Below, piece by piece: positions 50,868 through 60,424 of a stretch of 64,000 nt of DNA. The DNA is from Methylophilus rhizosphaerae (GTDB lineage: Bacteria > Pseudomonadota > Gammaproteobacteria > Burkholderiales > Methylophilaceae): NCBI RefSeq assembly GCF_900100975.1, contig NZ_FNFX01000002.1:372001-436000 (forward strand), read 5' to 3'. A model generated the notes under the pieces. The model saw only the letters and a list, made by a program, of their open reading frames with translations. It did not search any database and was not told where the DNA came from. Each line of letters begins with the position of its first letter. Position 1 is the stretch's first letter. The translations under genes were made by a program, and so were the position numbers.

Positions 50868-53429
50868 TTAATGCTTTTCCGAAATCCACTGGCAAGCCAG
50901 TGCGCTCCAGTAAGGCAGTGATTGTAGCGCCAGCATGGAAACCCACAACTGCGCATCCAGGTTGCTGAACCCGCGCGAATACAGCATGGCAGCGCTGCAC
51001 AGCAACAGGGAAACCAGGATCAGCAACTCTTCCTTGATGGGAGCAACCAATTGCCAGTTGCTGAGTTTGGCTTTGGTCTTGTTGGTCACTACGAAGACAC
51101 CGGCCTTATGCGTCAGGCCGGAAATAATGCCTCTGGCAATGGCGTGAGAAAGGCCCAGGCTGGCCAGCGAAGCGCCAAAAATATCCATCCAGCTGCAATG
51201 CATGGTTTTACGGTAAAGCACCGGCCCCAGCACTGCTTTGATCGCCAGGAAGCATAAGATAGGCACAATCATCACCACCACCGGCAGGCTGAAATGCTTG
51301 GGGAAAGCCAGCATGGCAATGGTCCAGCAGATTGAACCTATGGTGAATATCAGTTGCAGGGCTTCACCAAACCAGCCGAACCAGCCGGTCAGGAAGTGGT
51401 AACGCTGACTGAAGTCCAGCGTCGATTTTCCCACCAGTTTAGGCATATGATGCTTGAGAATCTGCATGGCACCGAAGGCCCAGCGGTTGCGCTGTGACTT
51501 GAGCGCCTTGAAGTTGGCAGGTGTCAGGCCCCGGCCAAAGGTTTCATCAATGTAGCGCAGCTCCATATTATTTTCGAGCAGGCGCAGACCGAGCTCGGTA
51601 TCTTCACAAATACACCATTCAGACCAGCCGCCCAGTGTTTGCAGGGAGTCGCGGCGAATCAGTGTCATGGTACCGTGCTGAATCAGCGCGTTACGCTCAT
51701 GGCGGTGATGCATGCCGATGCGGAAAAAGCCTTCAAACTCCCAGTTGCACATACGTTGAAAGAAGTGGTTTTCCCACTCGCGGTGCGCCTGTGGCGCCTG
51801 TACCACGGCCACTTGCGGCTCCAGGAAATGCGGCACCAGATCGGACAGCCAGTCCGGTGTGACGACATAATCGGCATCCACCACACCAACCACTTGGGCA
51901 TCGGGATGGGTCTTGTCCAGTGCAAAATTCAGCGCACCGGCTTTAAAGCCTGGCCAGGAAGGCAAATGGTAGAAATGGAAGTGATCCGGCATGGTCGCCA
52001 TATAGGTTTCAATCGGCTTCCATTTGGCTTCATCCTTGGTGTTGTTATCCACCACAATGACTTCATAACGCGTGTAATCCAGCTTGCGCAAACTATCAAT
52101 GGTGGCAATTACCATTTCCGGCGGTTCGTTATAACAGGCCAGATGGATGGACACGAACAGCTCTTCATTGGCCGGTAAAGGTGTGGCGCGCTTGAACAGG
52201 CGGCGCCATTGCGGCTTGAACATCACTTCGCTGAACTCGGCCGCATAAATCATCAGAACCATGGACGTCAGGGCGATGCCGAGGATCAGGCCAACCAGCA
52301 CGACGAAATCGCGCAAGGTGTAGTAATAATCGCCTGGCAGGTTCCACGCAATGGTCAGTGTGGTGATACAGGCCTGGAACAGGATGGCCATGGACAGCAC
52401 ACCGCCGATACCCCAGTGCTTGAAGCGCCAGGCAATGAACATCAGTGGCACAAATGCAAGCACCGTAGACCAGCTGGCCTTGGCAATCCAGCGCGTATTG
52501 GGTGGTACCGCGCCTTGCAGGGAATATTTCTGGTGACGGTCAGCGTTATACATGCCCCAGTAAGCGCCCGCCCACCCTTCCAGCGCCACTTTCCATGGCT
52601 GGTCAAAGGCTTCCATCAGGTAAAAATCCAGGTCCTCAATGGCATTACGCGCCAGGAACTCGCGGATAAAACGTGCCTGATTCACTTCACTGGCAACCGA
52701 AGCGCCTATGGTCGGCCCGCGGCTGGGCCAGCCCACTTCGGTAATGACGATTTTCTTGCGCGGATATGCCTGCATCAACTGGTTGTAGCGGTCTATGGTA
52801 TATTGCACGGCTTTTTCCACTGGTACGCCTTCGTGGTATGGCAACAAATGTACGGCAATATAATCCACGTGCTTGACCAGTTCCGGATGTTTGAGCCAGA
52901 CGTGCCAGGGTTCAGCGGTAGACACCGGCACCCGGCTATGCTCCCTGACAAAATCAAGGTAACCGATCAGGGACTGCACAGGCAAGTCATTACGCAACAA
53001 CGATTCGTTACCCACAATCACGCGGTCGATATTGTTATAGTTCGCCAGCTTTTCCAGCAATGCCGAGATTTCGCGCGTGTTTTTCGCCACATCCGTATCA
53101 ATCCAGGCACCGGCGATGACACTCATATTGCGCCTGGCCGCCAGTGGAATCGTCTCATTCAGGTCCAGCGAGGAATACATCCGGATATGACGCGTATGCT
53201 TATGCATCAAATCCAGGTCCTCCGCCAGCTCGGCAGTACTTGGATGCTTACCTTCCAGCGGGCTCTGGTTACCACGATAGCCGGTATAGGCAAAGCCGTT
53301 CACTGTCGGCTTTACGTTGATAAGTGGCAAGGCACGGTTGGTCAGGGCCCACAAGCCGAAATGCAGGGCAGAAAACAGAATGGCAAACACCAAACCGGGA
53401 ATCAGTCTTTTAAACCAGGACAGGATCAC
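50868..53429 (-). CDS. Membrane beta-glucan synthase, GH17-GT2 fusion (NdvB-like)
   Basis: 853 aa from GTG 53429 (no ATG nearby). After an N-terminal membrane helix, residues ~40-315 form a GH17 glucosidase domain with the acid/base Glu in VGNESLLR and the nucleophile Glu in VITEVGWPSRG. Several helices then lead to a GT2 domain (~425-690) with GVVDADYVV, CEDTELGLRL and QRNRWAFG. C-terminal helices follow. The architecture is that of NdvB/BgtB proteins, which make cyclic beta-1,3/1,6-glucans linked in Pseudomonas to biofilm antibiotic tolerance. It lies 27 bases after the GH17 gene. Confidence 0.9.
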   Translation of the reverse strand: MILSWFKRLIPGLVFAILFSALHFGLWALTNRALPLINVKPTVNGFAYTGYRGNQSPLEGKHPSTAELAEDLDLMHKHTRHIRMYSSLDLNETIPLAARRNMSVIAGAWIDTDVAKNTREISALLEKLANYNNIDRVIVGNESLLRNDLPVQSLIGYLDFVREHSRVPVSTAEPWHVWLKHPELVKHVDYIAVHLLPYHEGVPVEKAVQYTIDRYNQLMQAYPRKKIVITEVGWPSRGPTIGASVASEVNQARFIREFLARNAIEDLDFYLMEAFDQPWKVALEGWAGAYWGMYNADRHQKYSLQGAVPPNTRWIAKASWSTVLAFVPLMFIAWRFKHWGIGGVLSMAILFQACITTLTIAWNLPGDYYYTLRDFVVLVGLILGIALTSMVLMIYAAEFSEVMFKPQWRRLFKRATPLPANEELFVSIHLACYNEPPEMVIATIDSLRKLDYTRYEVIVVDNNTKDEAKWKPIETYMATMPDHFHFYHLPSWPGFKAGALNFALDKTHPDAQVVGVVDADYVVTPDWLSDLVPHFLEPQVAVVQAPQAHREWENHFFQRMCNWEFEGFFRIGMHHRHERNALIQHGTMTLIRRDSLQTLGGWSEWCICEDTELGLRLLENNMELRYIDETFGRGLTPANFKALKSQRNRWAFGAMQILKHHMPKLVGKSTLDFSQRYHFLTGWFGWFGEALQLIFTIGSICWTIAMLAFPKHFSLPVVVMIVPILCFLAIKAVLGPVLYRKTMHCSWMDIFGASLASLGLSHAIARGIISGLTHKAGVFVVTNKTKAKLSNWQLVAPIKEELLILVSLLLCSAAMLYSRGFSNLDAQLWVSMLALQSLPYWSALACQWISEKH

Positions 53430-53456
53430 TTCTCACACTTTCATTGATGATGCATA

Positions 53457-55037
53457 TTATTCACAGGCTTGCTGGCGCAGCTGCATGCTTTTGGCAGGTA
53501 ATACAAATAACGCCAATCCGCATACGGCTGCCCACCACCATGCCGTCACATTACCGGTTTCCATCATGGCCACCGTCACTGCCATATTGGCTGCCATCAG
53601 CACCATGACGATCATCAGCCAGCCGGTTGTTTGCTCACTTGCAGATTGCGCTGTTTGCTGTGGTGCCCTGGTCAGCAGGGAAATCAGGATACTCAGCAAA
53701 GGCAGCCATGCCAGAATTAACGGGAAATCCAGATAACGGCCATTGACGGCCAGGCCGGCACTGGTCAACAACAAACCCAGCGCAAATAAACCCAGCATCC
53801 CTTGTTCCAGGCATGTGTTGGCAGCCAGTCCCAGCCACTGGCGGACCTGAGCGATTACCAGGCCATAGCCCAGCAACACGAATCCTGCCAATAACGCATA
53901 CTCACCGGTGTTGCGCGCAGCCAGTTGTACATAATCCGCCTGTAAATAGGCATGCAAGCCGACACAGGCCGCGATGACAGCCAACAGGCTTTTCTGGCAC
54001 AACGAAAGTTTGCGGTATTGCCCCCAGCCAGCCGCGAGGGCTGCCAGCACCAATGCAATGCCATAAGGCAACCAGCCATCCGCACGCTCGGCTACGGGGC
54101 CTTGCAAACTGAATTTCGGCTGTAAATCAGTATCGAAAACACCCCAGAAACCGCCGACCGTGCCTTCCAGCTCACGTTTCCATGGCTGATCAAACGCTTC
54201 AATAATATTGTATTGCCAGCCGGTCTGCTTGGCCGCATGCAGGAATTCGCGCATATACCTGGCCTGGTTAACCACACTTGCTGACGCATAAAAACGCTGG
54301 CGACCCTGGGAAGGCCAGCCGGTTTCACCAATCAGCAATGGTTTTTTAAACACGGTGCCCAAATGCCCCATGACAGAGGCGGTATGCATGACGGCCTGCT
54401 CCACCGCCACCGGTTTGTCTTCCCAGTAAGGCAGGATATGTACAGTGACGAAATCCACCTCCTGCTCCAATGTCGGGTGCTTCAGCCAGAACTCCCATAC
54501 ATCGGCATAGGTCACCGGCGCTTTGGTGCGCGCTTTTACCCATTGCAGGTATTCATGCATCCTGGCTTCCGGCTGCTCACCACGCAACAGTACTTCATTA
54601 CCCACCACAATGCCACGCACGGTATCCGCATACTGGTTCGCCTGCTGTACAGCCAGTTCCAGTTGCTTCATATTGTCGGCATCTACCCAGCCGATCCAGA
54701 CGCCTAGCAGCACCTTCATGCCCAGTTTGTGTGCGGCTTTTGGCACATAATCCATGCCTTGCGAGAGCGCATAGGTACGCACACAGCTGGTGACTTTTGA
54801 AAGCGCCTGCAAGTCCTGCTCGATCTGCAGCGGATCCACGAAAGTATCGCTCACCAATGGGCTCATGCCTGGTTTGTAATAAGGTGAATAGGACACGCAC
54901 TGTAACTTCGCGGCCTCGGTATCCACCTCTATCAACGGTTGCGGCTGTTGCAGCCGCCAGACATACAGGATGCTTCCGATCAGGAATAAACTTACCCAGA
55001 ATAAAGGTGGAATGCGGAAGAACAAACGCTGCAACAT
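53457..55037 (-). CDS. GH17 beta-1,3-glucanase/transglycosylase-like membrane protein
   Basis: 526 aa. An N-terminal helix (FWVSLFLIGSILYVW) precedes a GH17 domain (~45-310). The catalytic Glu pair is in VGNEVLLRGE and IGETGWPSQG. About seven membrane helices fill the C-terminal 200 residues. The glycosidase part is clearly related to the N-terminal domain of the downstream synthase (shared AFDQPWK and KFSLQG). GH17 enzymes of this type elongate, branch or release beta-1,3-glucan. It is transcribed first in a two-gene unit. Confidence 0.88.
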   Translation of the reverse strand: MLQRLFFRIPPLFWVSLFLIGSILYVWRLQQPQPLIEVDTEAAKLQCVSYSPYYKPGMSPLVSDTFVDPLQIEQDLQALSKVTSCVRTYALSQGMDYVPKAAHKLGMKVLLGVWIGWVDADNMKQLELAVQQANQYADTVRGIVVGNEVLLRGEQPEARMHEYLQWVKARTKAPVTYADVWEFWLKHPTLEQEVDFVTVHILPYWEDKPVAVEQAVMHTASVMGHLGTVFKKPLLIGETGWPSQGRQRFYASASVVNQARYMREFLHAAKQTGWQYNIIEAFDQPWKRELEGTVGGFWGVFDTDLQPKFSLQGPVAERADGWLPYGIALVLAALAAGWGQYRKLSLCQKSLLAVIAACVGLHAYLQADYVQLAARNTGEYALLAGFVLLGYGLVIAQVRQWLGLAANTCLEQGMLGLFALGLLLTSAGLAVNGRYLDFPLILAWLPLLSILISLLTRAPQQTAQSASEQTTGWLMIVMVLMAANMAVTVAMMETGNVTAWWWAAVCGLALFVLPAKSMQLRQQACE

Positions 55038-55255
55038 AATGAATTTGGGGGAGGCGTCTTTAAAAGAGTCTGTATTCTCTCATAAATAGACGCGGCATGC
55101 GCCCCGCAGTTCACTGCCCTACCGCGTAATTATTGCCAAAAGACTTGGTAATTTAAGCAATTGCAATTATGATGAAACGATATTTATTTAAAGTATCGTG
55201 CAGTTGACAGACTTTAAATACAAGCCCTCGCCAAAATCACTATTTCAAAAGCCAT

Positions 55256-55738
55256 ATGAACGTAAAATCCTGCCTGACAGCCCTTGCCTTGCTATCCTTT
55301 TTTTCAATCACTGCCTCTGCAGCCCCGGCTGCGACCAGCGCAGATTACAGCGGCGAATATCTCTGCAAGGGTAACAATATTACCGTCGGTGATTACGAAG
55401 TCACCATTTACCTGAGGAAAAACCGCCGCAACAGTACGGCACAAGTGGCCGTCTATGACTTGGTCACGCTGACAGAAAACAAGCAAAGCTATACTGGGCA
55501 GGCCATTACCCGTGGCAGGCAACTGGCCATGACCTTCAAACTGTCTGATGCCAAATATGCCGAATTTTCCACCGGTTTAGGCCAGTTCAGTAAAGTTGGC
55601 AAACTGTGGTCATTCAAAAATGACTACTATGAACCAGATGACACTGGCGGCAACTACGGTCATGAAACCTGTACCCTGAAACCGGTACAGGCAGCCGCAC
55701 CGGCAAAAAGCACAACACCAGCCACCACCAAGCATTAA
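55256..55738 (+). CDS. Secreted protein of unknown function
   Basis: 160 aa. Signal peptide LTALALLSFFSITASA is cut before APAATSADY. The mature part is beta-rich (SGEYLCKGNNITVGDYEVTI, TYDL-like strands) with two Cys (LCKG and HETCTLK) that could form a disulfide. It ends in a Pro/Ala/Thr-rich tail. I do not recognise the family. It lies between the GH17 gene (divergent) and lpdA (75 bases downstream). Confidence 0.7.
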   Translation: MNVKSCLTALALLSFFSITASAAPAATSADYSGEYLCKGNNITVGDYEVTIYLRKNRRNSTAQVAVYDLVTLTENKQSYTGQAITRGRQLAMTFKLSDAKYAEFSTGLGQFSKVGKLWSFKNDYYEPDDTGGNYGHETCTLKPVQAAAPAKSTTPATTKH

Positions 55739-55813
55739 TCTGGCAAACTCGTCAAAAGTCGTATCATTTTTTTGATGTTAAAATAGCAGAATTCTTTTGG
55801 ACATAAGGTTTTC

Positions 55814-57595
55814 ATGAGTCAAATGGTTGAAGTAATCGTGCCGGATATCGGCAATTTTGATAGCGTCGATGTGATTGAAGTATTAGTCGCGGTGGGCGAC
55901 ACTATTGCCAAGGAAGACTCACTGATTACAGTGGAGTCTGACAAAGCCTCCATGGATATTCCTTCTTCCCATGCTGGCATTGTCAAAGAGCTTAAGATCG
56001 CCGTAGGCGATAAAGTTGCCAAAGGCAGCCTGATTCTGGTACTGGAATCCGCAGCAGCGGCGACAGAAGCAAAACCTGCTGAAGCTGCACCTAAAGAAAC
56101 GCCTGCGCCACAGGCAACTCCGGCAGCCACTGAACCTAAAGCATCAGCACCTCAACCTGCGGTTGCCACCGGCAATAATGATGTCACCTGCCAGGTCATG
56201 GTACTGGGCTCCGGCCCTGGCGGTTATACCGCCGCGTTCCGTGCCGCAGATCTCGGCCTGAAAGTCGTCCTGGTTGAGCGTTACCCGACGCTGGGCGGCG
56301 TCTGCCTGAATGTGGGTTGTATTCCTTCCAAAGCGTTATTGCATACCGCTAAAGTCATTACTGAAGCAGAAGAAACCGAACACCACGGCCTGAGCTTTGG
56401 CAAACCGGATATCGACCTGGATAAACTGCGTAGCTGGAAAGCCAACGACGTGGTTGGCAAATTAACCGGTGGCCTGGCACAAATGGCCAAGGCTCGCGGT
56501 GTCACCGTCGTATCCGGCACAGGTCAATTCACCAGTCCCAATCAAATTGCCGTGACCGCGGCTGATGGCAAAATAACCCTGGTAGGTTTTGATAACGCCA
56601 TTATTGCCGCCGGTTCGCAAGCAACCAAATTCCCTGGCGCACCTGACGATGAACGTATCATGGATTCTACCGGTGCATTAGCCCTGGCGGATATCCCTGG
56701 CCGCATGCTGGTGATTGGCGGCGGCATTATCGGCCTGGAAATGGGTACTGTATATGATGCACTGGGCACCAAAGTCAGCGTGGTTGAATTTATGGATGGC
56801 CTGATTCCTGGTGCCGACCGCGACCTGATCCGCCCATTGCAAAAGCGCATGGAAAAACGCTTTGAAAGCATTATGGTCTCGACCAAGGTTTCCAGCCTGG
56901 AAGCTAAAGCCGATGGTATTTATGTCGATTTTGAAGGCGCAAACGCACCCAAGGAAACACAGAAATACGACCGTGTACTGGTTTCTATCGGCCGTCGCCC
57001 GAATGGCAAGAATATCGGTGCCGAAAATGCAGGCGTAGCCGTGGATGAACGTGGCTTTATCGCAGTCGATAAACAGATGCGTACCAATGTGCCGCATATT
57101 TTCGCCATTGGCGATATTGTAGGCCAGCCCATGCTGGCACATAAAGCCACGCACGAAGCCAAAGTCGCAGCTGAAGTCATTGCCGGCCACAAAGTTGAAT
57201 TTGTCGCCAGCGTCATCCCATCCGTGGCTTATACCGACCCTGAAATCGCCTGGGTAGGCCTGACTGAAACAGAAGCCAAAACCAAAGGCATAGACATCGA
57301 AAAAGCCAGCTTCCCGTGGGCTGCCAGTGGCCGTGCATTATCGATCGCACGTACCGAAGGGGCGACCAAACTGATTTTCGATAAAGAAACCCATCGCGTC
57401 ATTGGCGCAGGCATTGTCGGTATCAATGCTGGTGAATTGCTGGCCGAAGCAGTGCTGGCGATTGAAATGGGTGCCGATGCGCATGACCTGGGCCTGACTA
57501 TCCATGCGCACCCTACGCTGTCAGAGACTGTCTGCTTTGCTGCAGAACTCAAGGAAGGCACGATCACGGATATGCTGCCGCCTAAAAAGCGCTAG
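55814..57595 (+). CDS. lpdA: Dihydrolipoyl dehydrogenase (E3) with lipoyl domain
   Basis: 593 aa, longer than usual E3 (~475) because of an N-terminal lipoyl domain with Lys44 in VESDKASMD and an Ala/Pro linker to ~125. The catalytic part has the FAD site [20 protein letters not shown], the redox pair C164/C169 in [13 protein letters not shown], the NAD-binding [19 protein letters not shown] and the C-terminal HAHPTLSE. The lipoyl domain is nearly the same as that of aceF. It serves pyruvate dehydrogenase, although the genes are separated. Confidence 0.96.
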   Translation: MSQMVEVIVPDIGNFDSVDVIEVLVAVGDTIAKEDSLITVESDKASMDIPSSHAGIVKELKIAVGDKVAKGSLILVLESAAAATEAKPAEAAPKETPAPQATPAATEPKASAPQPAVATGNNDVTCQVMVLGSGPGGYTAAFRAADLGLKVVLVERYPTLGGVCLNVGCIPSKALLHTAKVITEAEETEHHGLSFGKPDIDLDKLRSWKANDVVGKLTGGLAQMAKARGVTVVSGTGQFTSPNQIAVTAADGKITLVGFDNAIIAAGSQATKFPGAPDDERIMDSTGALALADIPGRMLVIGGGIIGLEMGTVYDALGTKVSVVEFMDGLIPGADRDLIRPLQKRMEKRFESIMVSTKVSSLEAKADGIYVDFEGANAPKETQKYDRVLVSIGRRPNGKNIGAENAGVAVDERGFIAVDKQMRTNVPHIFAIGDIVGQPMLAHKATHEAKVAAEVIAGHKVEFVASVIPSVAYTDPEIAWVGLTETEAKTKGIDIEKASFPWAASGRALSIARTEGATKLIFDKETHRVIGAGIVGINAGELLAEAVLAIEMGADAHDLGLTIHAHPTLSETVCFAAELKEGTITDMLPPKKR

Positions 57596-57619
57596 GCAGC
57601 CGGCTTGATCTTAATCTTT

Positions 57620-57651
57620 AATAAAAAGCCCGCAATCGCGGGCTTTTTATT
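57620..57651 (+). terminator. Terminator after lpdA
   Basis: Perfect 14-bp stem AATAAAAAGCCCGC / GCGGGCTTTTTATT with loop AATC, 24 bases after the stop. It is symmetrical and may also stop the convergent SPOR gene. Confidence 0.93.
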
Positions 57652-57681
57652 ACGCCAGTCGAGGCGCAATGGCGGCTATCT

Positions 57682-58464
57682 TCACTGACAAGGCGTTTCC
57701 TTAACCACCGCATCCGGGAATTGCGCGCGCGATTTCTGCAAACTGGCCAGTTGTTGTGCCGTCACATTCTGCAACTTGACCACGGCTTGCCCCTGGCTGC
57801 CCGTGCGCGCAGATTTAATCAGCAAGCGAACACCTTTGGCTTTCAGGTCTTCCATCAGTTTATCAGCCAGTTTTTCATCGCGGAACACGCCGAAGGAAAT
57901 CGCATTCCGCCATTTCGGGTCATCCTGTACGATAAAAAAGTCTTCCACCCCCAGCTTACGCAACTCCTCTGCCTTGCTTTGTGCCGCTTCCGCGGAGGCC
58001 AGCGGTGGTTTGTAAATCCAGTAGCGCACATTCTCCTGCTGCCCCACTACCACCTGGTTGACTTGGACCTTGATATTGAGCTGTTGCGCCAGGTTAACGG
58101 CTTCATTGACTCTCGCCATGGTAAAGCTGCTCCACTCATAACACGCAACCGGCTCCGCTTTATGGCTTTCTGCCGGTTTCGCAGCCTCTCTTTTTTCGAC
58201 GGCTTTATTGTCCGTTGCAGGACTTGCCAACTGATCGTTAACCGTTGCCTCGCTAGCTGGTGCAGGACTGGCTGTCAGTGAAGTCTCTTGCGTCGGCGCA
58301 CTACGTTTTGGGTAAGTTTCCAGCGTAGCAGCACTTAATAACTTGACCTGCCCGGGATGGATTTCCGGTTTCAGGCTGCTGATGGCAGGTGATAAGGCAT
58401 CACGTTCGAAATAGGCGAACACCAACACATTTAATAACAGCAATATCCAGAATAATCGTTTCAT
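57682..58464 (-). CDS. SPOR-domain membrane protein
   Basis: 260 aa. One N-terminal membrane helix (LFWILLLLNVLVFAYF) is followed by a disordered Ala/Pro/Thr linker (~30-110). A SPOR-like domain (~115-205) includes VRYWIYKPPLASAEAAQSKAEELRKLG and ISFGVFRDEKLADKLMEDL. SPOR domains bind denuded peptidoglycan at the septum. Its start overlaps the coaX stop (ATGA). Confidence 0.85.
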   Translation of the reverse strand: MKRLFWILLLLNVLVFAYFERDALSPAISSLKPEIHPGQVKLLSAATLETYPKRSAPTQETSLTASPAPASEATVNDQLASPATDNKAVEKREAAKPAESHKAEPVACYEWSSFTMARVNEAVNLAQQLNIKVQVNQVVVGQQENVRYWIYKPPLASAEAAQSKAEELRKLGVEDFFIVQDDPKWRNAISFGVFRDEKLADKLMEDLKAKGVRLLIKSARTGSQGQAVVKLQNVTAQQLASLQKSRAQFPDAVVKETPCQ

Positions 58465-59258
58465 GATGATGCGCTTTCAGCCAGGCAGGCCAACCCCTTT
58501 AAAACCAGATTATCCACAATAATGGCAGGTGCTGACAATGTGCCCGGCAAATATCGCTGTAGCAGTTCGGCATCCCCGCCGCTTAATACCAGCAACGGTG
58601 ACTGCTGGCTTCTGTTTGTCAATTGTACATATTGCGTGGCAACCGATGCGGTCATGGCCTGCACGCAACCCATCCACATGGCTTGCTGGCTGTGACGGGC
58701 AAAGCCCTCTGGTGGCCAGTCATGAGTTAAATAGGCATAATCCAGTTGTGCTGCACCTTGCTGCAAGCCCTGCCACATCAGTTGTAATCCCGGCTGGATG
58801 CTGCCACCAATAAAAGTGGCTCCCTGCTCTGTTTCAACCTGTAATGCATCTATGGTCATGGCGGTACCAGCGGTAACGATTAATGCATTCTGACGGTATA
58901 GCTGCCACACGGCCAGCAAACTGCACCAGCGGTCACTGCCTAACTGTGAAGGCTCAAGGTAGCCATTCTGCAAACCCAACGCATTGGTGCTGGCTTTGAT
59001 ATTGACGATGCTGGCAGCTGGTTGCAGTTCTTCCAGGAATTGCTGCCAGGCTAACCCCGCAACATTACTCACCCATATCTCGTTCGCTTGCAAGACAGCC
59101 GCATGCAATGCCCCCACTTCGGAAGAACGACCTTCCTGCTGCATCCATAACCTGTTTTCCAGCGTGGATACCTGCAACTGCGTAGTTGAAGTAAAGGATT
59201 GCTGCGGGCACCATGCCCATTTGGCGCGCGTATTGCCTGCATCTATCAATAGCTTCAT
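58461..59258 (-). CDS. coaX: Type III pantothenate kinase
   Basis: 265 aa. ASKHA-fold motifs: LIDAGNTRAKWAW (phosphate 1), GSDRWCSLLAVW, VTAGTAMTIDAL (phosphate 2) and FIGGSIQPGLQLM. It phosphorylates pantothenate at the start of CoA synthesis. ATGA overlaps join it to birA upstream and the SPOR gene downstream, giving a three-gene unit common in Betaproteobacteria. Confidence 0.95.
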   Translation of the reverse strand: MKLLIDAGNTRAKWAWCPQQSFTSTTQLQVSTLENRLWMQQEGRSSEVGALHAAVLQANEIWVSNVAGLAWQQFLEELQPAASIVNIKASTNALGLQNGYLEPSQLGSDRWCSLLAVWQLYRQNALIVTAGTAMTIDALQVETEQGATFIGGSIQPGLQLMWQGLQQGAAQLDYAYLTHDWPPEGFARHSQQAMWMGCVQAMTASVATQYVQLTNRSQQSPLLVLSGGDAELLQRYLPGTLSAPAIIVDNLVLKGLACLAESASS

Positions 59259-60244
59259 GCCACACTCCGCACGCTGATTTCACCAGCGTTGAATCTCTGC
59301 TGACCCTGCGCAGTTTCAACCAGTAAACTGCCCTCTTCGGCAATCCCCACCACTTGCCCCGGGATCACCTGCCCGCTTGCCAGTAATAGATTGACGGCTT
59401 GCTGGTGGAAAGCATGATGTGCTGTCCAGTCAGCCTGGAAATATGCAAAGCCATATTCGGTAAACTGGTTCAAATGCCATGCCAGTGCAGCCAGGCATTT
59501 ACCCAGTAATACGTTCGGATTCATGGCCTGGCCAAATAACTGGTTTAAACCCAGTACCGGCTGTTCAATCTGCTGGCGCATGACCTGCTCGACTTCCAGG
59601 TTCATGCCTATGCCGATCACGGCAGCACTCGGTCCTTCCATATCGCCCTGCAATTCAATCAGGATGCCACCTAACTTATGCCATTGCCCCTGATGCATGA
59701 CCAGCAGGTCATTCGGCCATTTGAGCTGCACTTCCGTCAGGCCTAGTTCATGCAATGCGCGCACCAGCGCCAAACCAACAATCAGGCTTAGACCTGACAA
59801 ACCCGCAGCACCACATTGAAAACGCCATAGTATGGAAAAGGTCAGGCTGCCACCCAATTGCGATAGCCATGTCCGCCCGCGCCTGCCACGTCCGGCGGTC
59901 TGCATTTGCGCAGCCACACAGGTGCCATGTGCCACACCACGCGCACTTTCCTGCATCAGGTAACGGTTGGTAGAGTCGACCTGCGCCAGCACTTGCACAT
60001 GAAACCAGGAAGCATACTCACCACAAGCCTGGCAAACAGCCTCTGCATTTAGCAAGGTAACCGGCCGGGGCAAACGGTAACCACGTCCGCGCACGGAAAA
60101 AACCGTAATCCCCAATGCCTCAGCCGCCTGGATGGCGTGATAAACGGTCGCGCGCGTGACGCCAAATTGCCGTGCCAGCGTTTCACCGGAGTGAAACTTG
60201 CCATCAGCCAACACCGCCAGTATCGGGAATGCCAGTTTGTTCAT
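59255..60244 (-). CDS. birA: Bifunctional biotin ligase / biotin operon repressor
   Basis: 329 aa. N-terminal winged helix (DGKFHSGETLARQFGVTRATVYHAIQAAEALG, in the first 45 residues) is followed by the ligase domain with QVDSTNRYLMQ, the biotinyl-AMP loop AGRGRRGRTWLSQLGGSL and KWPNDLLV. It attaches biotin to the carboxyl carrier protein and can repress bio genes. No bio operon is in the window. It is divergent from glnS. Confidence 0.95.
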   Translation of the reverse strand: MNKLAFPILAVLADGKFHSGETLARQFGVTRATVYHAIQAAEALGITVFSVRGRGYRLPRPVTLLNAEAVCQACGEYASWFHVQVLAQVDSTNRYLMQESARGVAHGTCVAAQMQTAGRGRRGRTWLSQLGGSLTFSILWRFQCGAAGLSGLSLIVGLALVRALHELGLTEVQLKWPNDLLVMHQGQWHKLGGILIELQGDMEGPSAAVIGIGMNLEVEQVMRQQIEQPVLGLNQLFGQAMNPNVLLGKCLAALAWHLNQFTEYGFAYFQADWTAHHAFHQQAVNLLLASGQVIPGQVVGIAEEGSLLVETAQGQQRFNAGEISVRSVA

Positions 60245-60366
60245 CGAATCAGGTCAGGGTATGCACATTCTTGGATGTACACAGAGTGTGAAAACAGCAC
60301 GCAGTTTAGCACACCAGATCTGCCTAGCCGCCTGATCAACGCCTGCAGGCTGCTGCATTAAGCGTT

Positions 60367-60394
60367 TTGGGCCACGTGATGAAGCGTGTAAAAT
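60367..60394 (+). promoter_or_regulatory. Weak candidate promoter of glnS
   Basis: TTGGGC, 16 bases, TAAAAT, about 30 bases before the glnS start. The hexamers are imperfect. Confidence 0.35.
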
Positions 60395-60424
60395 AGCCAC
60401 ACTTCAGAAACTTCAAGATTTGTC

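Noticed and set aside
52209-53447. 412-codon open frame on the plus strand
   Set aside because: It is antisense to the GH17-GT2 synthase, whose motifs are intact. The translation is low-complexity His/Gln-rich without known domains.
55177-55199. Inverted repeat ACGATA / TATCGT upstream of the secreted protein gene
   Set aside because: The arms are only 6 bases with an 11-base loop in AT-rich DNA; chance occurrence is likely.
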